Of a stretch of 64,000 bases of DNA, positions 52,801-64,000 are shown in pieces (the stretch's first letter is position 1; each line of letters begins with the position of its first letter). Origin of the DNA: Antedon mediterranea (taxonomy: Eukaryota > Echinodermata > Crinoidea > Comatulida > Antedonidae). The position numbers and the translations under genes are program-made. Below the pieces are notes generated by a model. That model was not told the origin of the DNA. It made no database searches and worked only from the letters and a program-made list of their open reading frames with translations. The DNA is taken from the NCBI RefSeq assembly GCF_964355755.1, contig NC_092671.1, positions 37,093,304 through 37,157,303 on the forward strand, read 5' to 3'.

Positions 52801-55800
52801 TAATTTAAACCAAAAAATAAAAAAATTGTCTGTTTTTGGTTAAAATTAACTGTTTATTTTGTCTTTTTATAAGTGAAATTTATTTATTTTTGTTGATTTT
52901 TTTTTTCTACAGAAGTGAATAATTTGATTAAAACTGCAAAATGGCCTATTTAAAATCAAATTTGATTAAAGCCCCCTTCCCTACGTTTTTTAGATCTAAT
53001 TTAAGATCACAAACTATATTTAATGTAAAAATAATACTATATGGTCCTATTGCGATAACTTTTTTCGTCTTTAAACGGTTAAAAATGTGAAAAATAAGTC
53101 GATTCTAATAATTATAGCGGCCCGCTATAAATCCCAAAATGCATTGCGCGCGGATTGATATTTTTGTTTTTCACCTGTAATTCACCCACTTTTCGATCGA
53201 TCGTGAGGCCAAAACAAATGGAAGACTCTTAACTTTTCAGCGAAAATACTGGGTTTTCCCCAATTTGTATCAACGGAGTCTGGCAAAAATAGAAAGACAA
53301 TTAATGCAGCAACTATACAACGTCAGGCTAGGTATATAGCTAGCGTATGATGTTCGTACGTTACCAATGTTTACCAGCTAGGCCTACAAAACTAAGCCTA
53401 GCTAGGCTAGGCCTAAGACCGTCCACGAGAGGTCGATCGCCGCGAGCTAATTAGGTAGTGCATAGTTTCTCACTTTTTATCATAATTTACCATAAAACGT
53501 ACATTTAAGACAAGGAATGACATGGTTTAATGTTTTTAAAGTGATATATATGTATTATTTTCCAAAAAACGTCCAAAATTGCAGGGAAGGGGTCTTTAAT
53601 CTTTAATTTTCAGTTTTTTTTTTTTGGGGGGGGGGGGACAATATATCCTTTAGTCTACTATGTATATTTACTATATTATTTATAAAATCTTTTGTTTTTC
53701 TTTTAAAATACAAATCAGTTGATTATTTTCCGGGGTTAGATTTAGGGTTTTTATTTTGTTACCTGCGTCAAAATATACTTTTTCAAATTGAATATTCTTA
53801 TATAAAAGTTGTTTTTAATAATTTAAAAACATCATCTTAATAGAAGATTAAGATTATAGCCTAGGTGAAGTAGGTCTAGATTTGATGTGAACTAGTTGCA
53901 TGACATAACTCAGGATTTATAGCTAAGCTTTGTCACCTGTGACACCATCAATCACACGCAATGTACAAGGTGTTAATGTACCTATGACATATTTATGATT
54001 GTTTAGTGCTGAATCTTGAGTTATCATAACATAACACAAGTAGGTTGAATCAGTTAATTTTGATACTGAAAACCTGAAAGAGCTCTCCTCAATTTTATTT
54101 AATATTGTTGATACTGTACTTGGTCAGATGTCTTGCCCACTGACATAGAACAATATGTAATTTGTAATTTTCAGGTGGGACTCGAACCTACGACGTCAGA
54201 TCACTAGCCTGGGGCTGTATTCACTATCCACACTTAGGCTAATTAGGGAAACACCCTTAAAATTAAACAAATAGTTCTTACAAAAAACGCGTAACAGTTT
54301 TAATTAATGTTCTTTCTTCAGAAGTAATAATGATTTATTATCAATTATCAGTTTCCTAATATGATTTCATTCTCTTGAAAATAACTGCCTAAAGGCGCGG
54401 AGAGAAGAATTTCCTATATAAGGGCGCGTTTATACAACACGCTATTACACGCATATTCTACACGCCTACGAGAAGTGTGTTGTATAACAACAAAGAGATT
54501 CCGTGTAATGAGATTTTAATTGCAAAAAAGGCTACTTGGCTGAATCCTAAAATTTGGTGGATTCCCGGTCGCCGTTACCGTGTTGGAAGTGTCCTCAGGG
54601 TATATTTTGACCTCTTGTTAAAACAGGTCGTAATATCAATCATGTCATGCGACGTCTAACAAGATTGGGCCCATTTATGGCTGCTTCGCTGCCAGCAATC
54701 ATCCTCCTAGTCTTACGCCTAGCCTGGTAGCGCCAACTCGTAGTGGTAGTAGGCCTCTATAGACAATCGTTTCCCACTCCAAACAGAATAAAAAATAACA
54801 TCGCAAAAATGGCATCTTCTTCCATAGTGTATAGATGAAACAATGAAACCCTTAAAATAACTTTTATTAATTTAAATGAACCGAGAACAAAATAAACAAC
54901 AATGCAAACGTGAACGAATACAATAATGAAAACGGTAAAAACCGCGCGAATACATCGGACAGCGAGGAGGCGACGATGATTTGTTGACAACTCAGCCAAC
55001 AATTCAATTCAAGCGATCAACGATTTGACCTTTTATCCTAGCATGCACTGCGTGTTGATGAAACTTCCGGTACAACACGGTATCGTGATTTCTAGTATAA
55101 CAGCAAACGTTAAGGTGGGTTGACCTCGGTCCGAACAACACGCTAAAAATTAAAGCCGTGTTCAAATTTAGGGTGTTGTATAAACACGACCTAAGTGAAT
55201 ACAATTTAAGAGACTTAATATTTAAGGGAAAAATCATTTATGATGCAGTCTATTTTCCTTCCTATATTTTTTCCTGCAACGGATTTGTGACCATTCAACA
55301 ATTGGAGAGTGAAAACTGTAGGAAATTTGAAGAAAATCACAGATTGGTTGTTTTTTTATTTAAATAAAGAAATCAAATACCAAAACTATACATACATTCC
55401 ATTTTGTTTTAGAACCCATCATCATACATTTACTGTTGCCACAACTTGTCAAATAGCCTCGTTTGTTGGCATACTGCCAAATCCATTCTTCAACATAATC
55501 AAGAGAGTTCCTTAAAATAAAGATAATAAATTCCAGATGTGAAAGTATTTATATCATTTAGAATTAATATGATATACCAACACCAGAACACACATTAAAA
55601 CATTCCTTCACATTACAGAGATCAAAGCGGCACATATCTCCCTGAACCATGTAATTAGTTTTATTAGTTGACAAAATCAATGTAAACCTAACCACTTACT
55701 TTTTCGTTTTATACTTAAATTCATCTTTATTCTCAAAATTCTGACCAGAAAATAGCGGAGTAAGGTTCTGAATGTTGTCTGTGCCCGCAGAATTGAATCG

Positions 55801-58800
55801 GTTGAAGAGAAACGAATGAAAAGGACCTAAAATACAAAGAAACTCTATTTATATTATTATTTTGAACTGTATATTGATAAATAATGTTATGTAGTTAAGT
55901 TCTTCTGGGGCCCAGACATATCATGTTATGGTGACTCTGTTGCCGTTTGGGGTCCCAGGAAATGATAATAAATTAATTGAAATGGAACGAAATACTTCAA
56001 AAGTTTTTTATTTGCTATCAACACAAGTAAATGTGGCAAAATACAAGTATATAATTTATTATGTTGGTTGGTCCAGTGTAATAAAAAGTAGTAGGGGATT
56101 ATAGTACGGTGTGCTGACATTGGTAGGGGTTGCATTGCTGGCTGTCTTGGGTTTGTAGAAGGCCTAATTAGAACTTCTTCAGTTTCCAGTTATTAAGTAT
56201 AAGGACATTATAATTAACTTTATATAACAACAGTGTTAATAGGGACGTTTAGATTTTCATGTCGACTATATCGACCGCTTCCCTATTACGTCATTTTATG
56301 ATATGTGCATACACTAGGCGACTGACACTGCCAGTACATTTTTTTTCCCCATTTAATAAAGTTGTACTGAATCTGATATTATTTTATAAACTTACTATTT
56401 TCTCGCTTGAGATTTTTTAGAAATGTCATCGTCTTAGGGAGTCCACATGATCTATGAGCATGTGCTCTGGATAGGGAGTCAAGGGATACAACTAACAGAG
56501 AGATTGGTTGCCAATTTGGTTCAAATAGTAGTTGCTCCTTTAGCTTCTTATGTTGTTCTGTGTTCACCTTCTTCTTTGGTATAAATTGGGTGTGGTAATT
56601 GTGATTGGCTCTTTCTCTCAAACTAAATTCGGAAAAAAAAACTAAATGATGTCTATCTATATTGTTTATTATTTAAAATGTTAACAAAATTGATAATTTA
56701 CCTACATCAAATGTATTGTCCTGAAAAAATAATTTGTTTATAATTCTTTTGTTGAATATGCCATTTTAATGACACATAATAGTTATGTATATATAGTTAT
56801 ATTTGACCAACAATTGGATCGGAAAAAAATTATTAACCTGAAAAAACTATAATTTAAAGCAAAAAATAGTCAAATTTGCTGCCAGCCAATGTGTTTTTGG
56901 TTAAATTTAACCGTTTATTTTGTCATTTTATAAGTGAAAACATAATTTTTTCGGGGTTTTTAGTTAGTTAGACTCTATAGTTCACTATGTCGGTCGGTCG
57001 GTCTGTCGGTCCGGTATCACTATGCGTTTTATCGCTTTCTGACCTTATCTTGATATCAGTTTAATCTAGCTAAGTCAATTTTTCACAGTATATTCCTTAT
57101 GGCCAGGAATCGATGTGGTTATGTTTTCACGGTGCGCAATAAAAAATTACGCGGTCTACGCACGATTTAACGAAATCACGTTTGTAATCATATCTTCACA
57201 ACCATGAATCACAATTAAATAAAATTCATAAATCTCAGGGCATAAATCATCATATGGCAATACAATTACGTGCGTAGCGCATGTAACGCATGCGTACGCG
57301 CGCTTAAAATTTTCAAAATTTATTTAATTTTGATGAAATAAGAGTACGTTTCATGCAATTTTAAGCGTTTACAAAATTGCCATGAGTGCGCAGATTTTTG
57401 CGCGCGCACTGCGCGTTAAATGTTATTGCGCACTCTTTTTGCCCGATTTCTACGCACGTGTAAATTAAAAAAATATAAATGTTTTTAAACATTTCAACAT
57501 TTTTAAACATGTTCAGTAATTTCGGTCAGTTGGTAGGTTGGTCGGTCGATCGGTAAACACTAATGAGCACGCGACTGCAGCCATCTATATGGCCTTGTTT
57601 TCTACGGAAGTGATTAACTTTGTTAAAACTACAAAATAGCATATTCAAAGTCTGATTTAATTAATTTTCATTTTTCATGATTTTGGGGGACAATACATCT
57701 TTAATATAAATGATACCTTTTTGTATTGCATGCAATGTCCATGTACTCTGTATTGAATTCAACAACAGCAGGTCCTTTGTGGTACATCCACTTGGCAGGT
57801 TGGGCTACATACACATCATTCTGTTCGATTAATGTTCTATCAATGGTGTTTACACGAAAATCATCGCAAGTAACATGAATTGTCCTGGGAAATATGAATA
57901 AACATACAGTATCCAGTAAAACTACTGTATTACAAAATAAAAATAATAAAGATATTGATATTAAAGAATCAAGAATCCTATTTCACAAATTTTAAAATGG
58001 CTATAAAAAGTTGGTGTGATGTTGACAATGACATAAATAATTAAAACTTAACGTCCCTTGTGATTTTAAGTTTTTTATTTTTTATTTCAACATACTGTAA
58101 TATGTGGTTGATATTTTCATATAGTTTTTCAATAGCTGTTTAGGTTAAATATGAAATATAATAAAAATTAAATAATATTTAAATATCATGTATTGTTTAT
58201 TATTATCTGTAGCTTTATTTTATTTTTAAAATAAAAATCCCTAGCAGCAAAAAGAGTTAGATTGAGGTTTTTTTTTACAAAAGCCCTTCAATTAAAAAAA
58301 AAAATATTGTATTGGCTTACCTATTTCCATTATTATGTGAGAATGTTGGTCCCAAATTACATTTCCAAGCGATGCTTTTTGGACAAATGTTTGGAACTTC
58401 TAATTTTGGAATGAAGCAAATAGAATCACTTTCAGAATGAACTGAACTGTTGAAGATCAAACCTTCAAACTGTTTATAACTTTTACTTTCTTTAATACTT
58501 TTAATTCTACTGTTGATTGCCTGTACGTTAATCTGTTTTCGTTTCAAATAGTTGTTTTTTTGTTCGCCTTGGGCCGCGTCGATGTCGTCTTGAGGAATGT
58601 GAAGTTGAGGTGCCATTATCACATCTGCATTATCTTCCATAATATCTATGAAAAGTTTAAAAGTTTAATGACTGTAAGATGTTATTTTACTGATTTGTAA
58701 TTGATAAACTTTTAACAAATTTTTAAATAATTCAATAAGCATGATGTTCGTTTTCGTTTATTTATTTTTTCCACTCACTTATATATATATATATATATCA

Positions 58801-61800
58801 TTTACATTTACATAACATATATTAAATGTGGGTGGATGGAAGTCACAGTAAGTTCACTGAACTTTAAGTCGTGACTCCCGTATGCCTAAGTATACTAACA
58901 TTGCTACAGAGTAGACTAAAATATGAATATATAATAGTGAAAGTACATAAAATAAAGAAATAAAAAAATTTTATGTTAAAAAGATTAAATAATTATTTTT
59001 AAATAAAACACAATTTAAGAAATAAGAAATACATACTAAAGTAACTTGCTGAGACATGAAACACAATTTAAAGGGCTGTAAGAAATACATACTAATTAAG
59101 TAACTTGTTGTTGAGAATTTTCTGACATAATTTAGGACAAAGTATACCATGCAAAGTTTACAGTTTAATGACTGTAAGATGTGGTTTTAGTGATTTGAAA
59201 TTGATAAACTTTTAACAAATGTTTCAAATTTTTAAATAATTCAATTCACCCTGGAAAAAATAATTTTTTAACATTTTTTTTTTAATATGATATTTTAATG
59301 TCACTTAGTAGTTATTCACTTTGACCAGAAATTGGATTGAAAAAAAAAAATTATCTACCTGAAATTTGTAACCTTTTTATTTTTTATTTTTTTTTACAGA
59401 AGTAAAACTACAAAATGACCTATTCAAAGTCTGATTTTATTCATCATCATTTTTCGTGTTTTTGTGGGACAATACCTTTAAATCTAATTATTAAATATTT
59501 ATCTGGTAAAACATGTCGTACATAGCAGATGATGAAGTTCTACATGAATTAACTCGTGTCTGTACAATCAATCTTGTAGACATTATCTAAAGTGATTATC
59601 AATTGAATTCCAATATCAGGTATGAGATAAGTGCCTTCAATCCTCCTCTCTTATGGCTTGTGTACTAGGTATTTCAATCATCCCATGTCATTTCAAAACC
59701 GTAGGAATGCTTCTTGCATATCTAATACTAACTTCTCTTGCTCTTGAAACATTTTCCATCATACTAACTATATGCATTAAAAAATATAATTACTAGTTAC
59801 TGAGTACAGTAGTAACAAATATATTTGATGTTTATTTTTTTATTTTGCTTCACATAGTAAATTGCCTGTAAGGGTTCCTTTAATGTTGTGAATGTTATTC
59901 TATGATTACATAGGGAATAAAGATAGTAAGACCTTTAATGCTCTCATGTCGTGGGATGATGACTAATGGTGATCCTGAGCATGAAAGGTGAACTCAAAAA
60001 AGATCTCTAGTACTGAATAGTAACTGATGTATTTGTTTATTTTTTATTTCGCTTCACACAGTAAATTGCATGTTATTATTAGGGTGCCTTTAATGCATGC
60101 TGTGAATGCTATTCTATGATGATATAGTAAATAAAGAGATAGTAAGACCTTTTGCTCTCATGTCATGGGATGATGACTATTTATGGTGATCCTCAGCATG
60201 AAAGATGAAACCCAAAAAAGATCCCTAGTACTGATCATAGTAACTAATATATTTGTTTATTTTTTTATTTCACTTCACACAGTAAATTGCATGTTATGTT
60301 TGTGATGCTATATGATGATATAGTGAATAAAGTCAGTAAGAGGGTAAAACCTTTGCTATCAAGTCACGGGATGATGACTATTATTATGGTGATTCTAAGC
60401 ATGAAAGGTGAACCACTCCCCCCCACCCCAAAAAAAAGGAAGAAAACTTCTAACACATTTACAGCACAACATCTCATCTGAAGGACAAAAACATGACTTT
60501 TGAAATTCAATAGTGTCTGATCACAAAACTGGAATTTATCTCAATTTTAAAAAAAGAATGAACTTGTTGACCTTTTTATATCAGATTGACCATTCGAGAA
60601 AAAATAAATGAACCGTGAATTTGAAGTGTAAACATCAAACACTTGTGTAAAGTATTTAAAGGTGCAATTAGTGGACTGAAATGAAATAATCAAAGGCAAG
60701 GATTGAAACATCCTAAATTACAGGGTTGTTGTCCTACACTTTTACCTACTACAGCCCTTAATAAAAGATTCCATTTCCTATAGGCTATTAACAAACACGA
60801 CACACACATAACCCTTTAAATGCATAGATTTCCCAAAAGGGCAACCCCATACAGGTTTATGCATTCAAACAAAGATCTTTTAACCCATTTTGTTAGTTGA
60901 AAATCTAGAATACAATCACTGCTTGTAAATCAGTAATTTGATTGTTCATTTTTTTTATGGTATATTGTTTCTTACATATAATAGTAGGCTACTGGATCGA
61001 TTTTAAAAATTATCTTGAGACTTAGCTAGCCCACTATATACTTCTGGGTTCAAGTGAAATCACTAACCAAATCACCATCAGCCCATGCAAGGAAATTAGC
61101 CTAGATTCAATTTTGGGGTGATGACATATACTGGCTTTTATTTTAACATAAATTCAATGACTGATTTTTAATATTTTTGTTTGCTATAGTGGGATGTACT
61201 TGTTAATAATACTCTAGACAACATAATTATATTACTTATAATGTACATGCTTTTACATAAATCAAATCAACATGTTCATCTGATACTGGATCTATTAAGA
61301 TGAAATGCCTACCACATTTTACAAGCGAAAATAAGGGAAGCTCAAATTTCCTCCATCTCCCTAGGGTTTAATATTTAATTACCATGACAACTGACTTTCA
61401 ATTGGACTCCTTATATGGTACTGTATGCTTGATGTATGTATGTAATTCTCTCTCCAAAGATTAAAGATTTGAGTTTTTTATTTTATTTTCAAACAAATAA
61501 TAAACTCAAACGAATGATTAGATACACATCATTAATGACCTTGATCTGTCAGTTTCATAGCAGGGTGTGAACAAATTAAGTAACACACATATTCTATGAC
61601 GTTAAATTTCATGTTATAAAACTCCGCAAAATATTCTACAACAAAGGCCCTAGCTAGGCTAGAGTTTGTTATGTTGTGTTTTATAATCAAATTATCAAGG
61701 GAATGCTATCATCAGTTGAGTAGTATCACATGCGACCAGGTGAATCTTGGCCTAGATTTTCATAAAAAGGTTTAAAAACATGGCTATATAGAAAATATTT

Positions 61801-62039
61801 ACTAGGCCTATGGGCTTATGTCTATACAGCCTAGGCCTAGGCCTAAAAAAATAAAGTAACTTACCATCCTTGTGGGCCCGGTCCCCTTCCCGTCGCTGTT
61901 CATCGTCGTATTGACTAGCTACGAAATCCATCTTTTGGTCATTCTTCTGACTAAAAGAAGTCAACCCTACAAGTAGTAATATCTGAGGAACGCAAAATAC
62001 AACAAATATTATACATAACTTTCTTAATTGTCTTCTCAT
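46892..62039 (-). CDS. DUF229 family type II membrane protein (sulfatase-like fold)
   Basis: Exons on the minus strand: 62039-61865, 58645-58321, 57884-57717, 56622-56396, 55826-55700, 55510-55434, 55315-55281 (tentative), 52542-52474, 51726-51590, 51332-51245, 50912-50751, 50274-50159, 50090-50061 (first donor), 49016-48761, 47669-47454 and 46990-46892. Phases match; 2307 nt, 768 residues. Landmarks: basic tail and membrane anchor (about 8-27), VVSLDSLSRAH (267-277), NRFNSAGTDNIQNLTPLFSG, YRPPAMAHEEHGW, LLLGDHG (477-483), MDLHLSMKSLMHFP, RSCKEAGISAWSCAC and the terminal FCVCDI. Asp/Ser at 271-272 and the DH of LGDHG sit where this alkaline-phosphatase-like superfamily places catalytic and metal ligands. 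Biological role of DUF229 proteins is unknown to me. Exon 13 and the end of exon 15 are embedded in tandem repeats that copy their splice donors. Confidence 0.85.
47060..47510 (-). repeat. tandem array copying the end of DUF229 exon 15 with its donor
   Basis: Four imperfect units of about 108-115 bp. Each holds a version of TTAGCAGTTGTTGATAACAA, GGACAATTCATAAG and the adjoining intron start with TTAACTATCACTAACCTAGT. The genuine exon end is the rightmost unit (47454, donor GTAAGT); the others are degraded downstream copies, one with an in-frame repeat of VDNNWTIHKV. Confidence 0.8.
48500..48720 (-). mobile_element. tRNA-derived SINE in DUF229 intron
   Basis: On the minus strand TAGTCGAGTGGATAAGGC (A-box-like) and GGGTTCGACTCC (B-box-like) form a tRNA-type head, followed by a CT-rich tract and a body towards 48500. 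It lies between exons 14 and 15. 48280-48360 looks like a separate retroelement 3' end with a TTATTATTATTA tail. Confidence 0.55.
49355..50085 (-). repeat. 36-bp minisatellite, about 20 copies, spanning an exon/intron junction
   Basis: About twenty almost identical 36-bp units; only two show obvious single-base changes. On the minus strand each reads TCCTCAACCTCTATCTACAT then GTTGAGTGATACTCCC, so each contains the 3' end of DUF229 exon 13 plus a candidate splice donor (AT|GTTGAG). The array is open in the exon's frame throughout and would encode SSTSIYMLSDTP repeats. Confidence 0.9.
50430..50545 (-). mobile_element. dispersed repeat (GAAAGATGTACTAGGTTCTT family), fragment
   Basis: Reverse-orientation match to the copies at 17580 and 23655: GTCTTCTCAGTTAAGGAC, GGTCCAGTGTACACATCTGG, GTGCACTTTAAAGAACC and GGGTTACCCCGGT. 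It lies between DUF229 exons 11 and 12. Confidence 0.55.
51004..51165. mobile_element. MITE, AAGCTCTGTCTACAC family (copy 7)
   Basis: Ends TTTAAGCTATGTTTACAATA and GTTTGATAGTGTAGACCTC; two ATATGGTAGTGATATGCCCA units inside. It lies in a DUF229 intron between exons 10 and 11. Confidence 0.7.
52065..52196. mobile_element. MITE, AAGCTCTGTCTACAC family (copy 8, partial)
   Basis: Only the TTATGTGACAAAAAAATGTG side and three to four internal ATATCACTACCATATTTGGG units are recognisable; one TIR is missing. It lies between DUF229 exons 8 and 9. Confidence 0.6.
52975..53603. mobile_element. non-autonomous TIR element nested in another repeat
   Basis: Ends AAGCCCCCTTCCCTACGTTTT and the inverse of TGCAGGGAAGGGGTCTTT. 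It splits a copy of the GCAAAATGGCCTATT repeat family whose halves lie at 52735-52970 and 53605-53650. Interior contains CTAGGC-type stretches but no coding sequence. It lies in the DUF229 intron between exons 7 and 8. Confidence 0.6.
54120..54232 (-). mobile_element. tRNA-derived SINE
   Basis: On the minus strand CAGGCTAGTGATCTGACGTC and GTAGGTTCGAGTCCCACC mark a tRNA-type promoter, followed by GGGCAAGACATCTGACCAAG. It lies in the DUF229 intron between exons 7 and 8. Confidence 0.55.
54422..55191 (-). mobile_element. PIF/Harbinger-like non-autonomous element
   Basis: TIRs GGGCGCGTTTATACAACAC and GTGTTGTATAAACACGACC are flanked by the 3-bp duplication TAA. A minus-strand start codon at about 54822 opens a 22-codon frame (MEEDAIFAMLFFILFGVGND) that looks like the beginning of a Harbinger-type transposase, then stops. 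The TWA-type target duplication supports the assignment. Confidence 0.6.
56780..57710. repeat. dispersed repeat split by a second repeat
   Basis: The outer repeat (56780-56960 and 57600-57710) is the GCAAAATGGCC/TTTTTATAAGTGAAA family. It is interrupted by a 640-bp unit starting TAGTTCACTATGTCGGTCGG and ending ATATGGCCTTGTTTTC, related to 25715-25870 and rich in GCGCGCGT/CGCAC stretches. It lies in the DUF229 intron between exons 3 and 4. Confidence 0.55.
59240..59480. repeat. dispersed repeat, GCAAAATGGCCTATTCAAAG family
   Basis: Contains TATTTTAATGTCACTTAGTA, AGAAATTGGATTGAAAA, AAACTACAAAATGACCTATT and TTCATCATCATTTTTCGTG. It lies in DUF229 intron 1. The remainder of 58646-59240 is AT-rich without recognised features. 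Confidence 0.5.
59805..60440. repeat. tandem repeat of about 205-220 bp, 3 copies, DUF229 intron 1
   Basis: Units start near 59829, 60034 and 60255 with TTTATTTCGCTTCACACAGT. Each continues AAATTGCATGTTA, GATAGTAAGACCTTT, TCATGGGATGATGACTA and GTGATCCTCAGCATGAAAG. The copies are diverged by indels. 60440-61860 shows no further feature I can name. Confidence 0.75.
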
Positions 62040-62165
62040 TTTAAAGATGAAAGTGCGAAGAAGACAGTCTCCTCTCCTCGTTCCAGCGTGCACCTCTTGG
62101 TGGTGTGAAAAAAGAAAGAAAATGTGTCGAAAACTTTCCTAAGAAATGAGGGCGCTATATAAAGT
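62040..62165. promoter_or_regulatory. compact bidirectional promoter between two divergent genes
   Basis: Only about 126 bp separate the start codon of the minus-strand DUF229 gene (62039) from the plus-strand ATG at 62166. No 3' splice site is needed on either side, so both 5' UTRs must be short or overlap. No TATA box stands out. Confidence 0.5.
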
Positions 62166-63750
62166 ATGGCAGCCTGTGAAGACAACAGGTCTGTTGAAAA
62201 TCAAGACTATTCAAGACTAGAATTAACAACTACAGATACTTATAGGTTTGTATTAATATTGCTAGTTTGTTTATTATTTACTAGTTGTTTGTATACAGTG
62301 ATTTAAAAGTAGTTTTGAAAGCTAATTATTACGATTTGAAGGGACGATGTTTGCGTCACTCAACCAAAAGGCAGCCACAGCATACACAGAGCCCAGCAGG
62401 GAGGGCAGGCTTTGATTTGTCTCCTGCACTGATTTTGGTGAGAAGAGTACCAGTAGGCCTAGCCAACAGTTGCAATATACATGAAGTCGCGGTGTCGCAA
62501 TACCACATTTATATAATTTGTACTGGTACCCCCAATATTAATGGCATCTTTTTCTGGATTACGTCAAGGACAGAGAGAGTAGTGTCATACTACTATCTAT
62601 ATAGGCCTGGCCTAGTTTAAAGCTTCAAACCAACCCAACATTATACAGCAAGTACAGTATATACTATTTAGTATACCGGCTCAACAATGATTAATCAGTG
62701 CCTATATAACATAACATAATAATCATGATGCATGCATTCTAACTCATAGGCTATATAAGCCTACCCTCCCCCCCCCCCCGCCTAAATAATCAAATTCCTT
62801 CATAAATAATTGCCATCAATAAACTTAACTTAAACCTCTAACCTAAATAAGTAATCTCTTAATAAAAACTAGCCCGCGTCCTGATCATCAATTTTGTTGT
62901 ATTTTGCTATTAAATTGACCACATTGTGATACAATTTTGATTAAACGATACTTTGTTTGATTTACGTCATAGATTAACGCTAATAGATGATTATGACAGC
63001 GATGGTGTTTTTGAAAACGAGGCTGAACTACTTGGAAATACTAGCTTTGACAATGTTCACTTTATAGCACAATGTAAGTGATTATTCTATATAATGTGCT
63101 TTTAATTAAACATCTACATTTTCTAAATTTGAAAAATATGTTTTTAGTCTAAGATTTCTTGTGAAATGTTCTTTTATCAATGTCTGTATATTGTAAAATT
63201 ACTACGATTTTATGTGTCAACAACTCAAATGTTGGAGCTGTAGCTTGTTGGTTAACATGCTTGCCTTCCAATCCCAAGGTCTGAGGTTCAATCCTGACCT
63301 AGTGCCAGAGTTGTAACTCACGACTCTTTCAACTCCACTCCCTAAGCCTCAAACGAGACATAGTTTATAAGCACGATAAATTATTAAATAGTTTATCCAT
63401 CCTGTAATTGGCAAGTTACTCGATGCGTATGAAATTAAAAAAAATATACAAATTTTAAACGTAACAATAAAGTTGATCTTTAATCTTTAGCTCCTGAATC
63501 GGCACAAAGAAAGGAGAATGAAACTGAAAAAGAGGAGGACACAGCTATTGACGATGATGCAGAAAACACAGACTTGGGGAATAACAACAATTATGACATA
63601 CTGCAGCATGTTCTTGATGCCTCAGATACGACGTCACATCACGAGTCGGATTCAGATTACAGAGATAAAAACGACCGATGCACTTCAAAGCTCCTTGATA
63701 TATTAGATGAGGAGCTTGCAAAAAAGAAGTGTAGTGCTAACAAAAATGAG
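62166..63750 (+). CDS. 5' part of an acidic protein gene, running off the window
   Basis: Coding exons are 62166-62245 (MAACEDNRSVENQDYSRLEL...), 62973-63073 and 63491-63750, with phases 2, 1 and 0 in agreement. This gives 147 residues before the donor at 63751. The sequence is hydrophilic and acidic (DDYDSDGVFENEAELLG; KEEDTAIDDDAENTD; HHESDSDYRD; LLDILDEELAKKK) with no domain, signal peptide or membrane segment. It reads as the disordered N-terminus of a larger intracellular protein. I considered a VPS8-like trafficking subunit because of the acidic start and LDILDEE pattern, but the evidence is too thin for a name. Confidence 0.6.
63230..63430 (+). mobile_element. tRNA-derived SINE, GGAGCTGTAGCTT family (copy 2)
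   Basis: A more complete copy than that at 24765: GGAGCTGTAGCTTGTTGGTT, GCCTTCCAATCCCAAGG, GAGGTTCAATCCTGACC, ACTCCACTCCCTAAGCCTC and ATTGGCAAGTTACTCG. It lies in the intron before exon 3 of the right-end gene. Confidence 0.65.
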
Positions 63751-63767
63751 GTAATTGAGAGAGTATA

Positions 63768-63980
63768 AAGCTCTGTCCACACTATCAAACTAGTTTTGAC
63801 AAAAAAAAAGTGTGATGTGCCCTAATGTGGTAGTGATATGCCTAAATATGGTAGTGATATGCCTAAATATCGTAGTGATATGATGTACAAATATGTTAGT
63901 GATATGACATTATGTCTTAACTGTATATGGGCACATCACATATTTTGTCACGAAAAGTTTGATAGTGTAGACAGAGCTTA
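63768..63980. mobile_element. MITE, AAGCTCTGTCTACAC family (copy 9, long)
   Basis: TIRs AAAGCTCTGTCCACACTATC and GATAGTGTAGACAGAGCTTA. The interior has four to five GTAGTGATATGCCTAAATAT-type units, more than other copies, making this the longest member seen. It starts about 17 bp past the splice donor at 63751. Confidence 0.75.
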
Positions 63981-64000
63981 TGGACCTTGCCTATCTTTCC

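Overview
The window is animal nuclear DNA: AT-rich, with genes split into many short exons by GT-AG introns and a dense load of small transposons. tRNA-derived SINEs (one with a Deu-like body), multicopy TIR elements and the gene set (kelch-like, GT10 fucosyltransferases, mitochondrial sulfide:quinone oxidoreductase, a DUF229 protein) suggest an invertebrate deuterostome, most likely an echinoderm. The species is an inference.

Layout. 1-3.8 kb: mostly repeats, with a possible terminal exon at the left edge. 3.9-9.6 kb (+): zinc-finger gene with an HMG-like N-terminus and C-terminal C2H2 fingers; a large intron holds two copies of one TIR element in inverted orientation. 10.7-20.0 kb (-): the most striking gene. 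Thirteen coding exons join with matching phases into a predicted 1861-residue protein combining a cellular RNA-dependent RNA polymerase (catalytic DLDGD), a long unassigned middle region, a complete UPF1/ZNFX1-type SF1 helicase and an RGG tail. 22.0-27.1 kb (+): SQOR, head to head with the polymerase gene. 28.4-30.3 kb (-): BTB-BACK-kelch gene with an uninterrupted coding region. 31.4-32.8 kb (-): a GT10 fucosyltransferase. 35.6-37.4 kb (+) and 43.4-45.4 kb (+): a tandemly duplicated second GT10 type, the second copy broken by a 2-bp deletion. Between them lie a decayed LINE and a 3.2-kb TIR element whose empty site is preserved in the other duplicate. 46.9-62.0 kb (-): a 16-exon DUF229 (sulfatase-like fold) type II membrane protein in which two separate tandem arrays have multiplied exon/splice-donor junctions. 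62.2 kb to the end (+): 5' part of an acidic protein gene, its start codon about 125 bp from that of the DUF229 gene.

Functionally, SQOR is mitochondrial sulfide oxidation, the GT10 enzymes are Golgi glycosylation, and the polymerase-helicase fusion points to small-RNA amplification or heterochromatin. In fungi, nematodes and plants RdRPs work with separate SF1 helicases (Hrr1, ZNFX-1, SDE3); here both sit in one polypeptide. Exon models were read by eye from splice consensus, phase continuity and family motifs; none has transcript support here.
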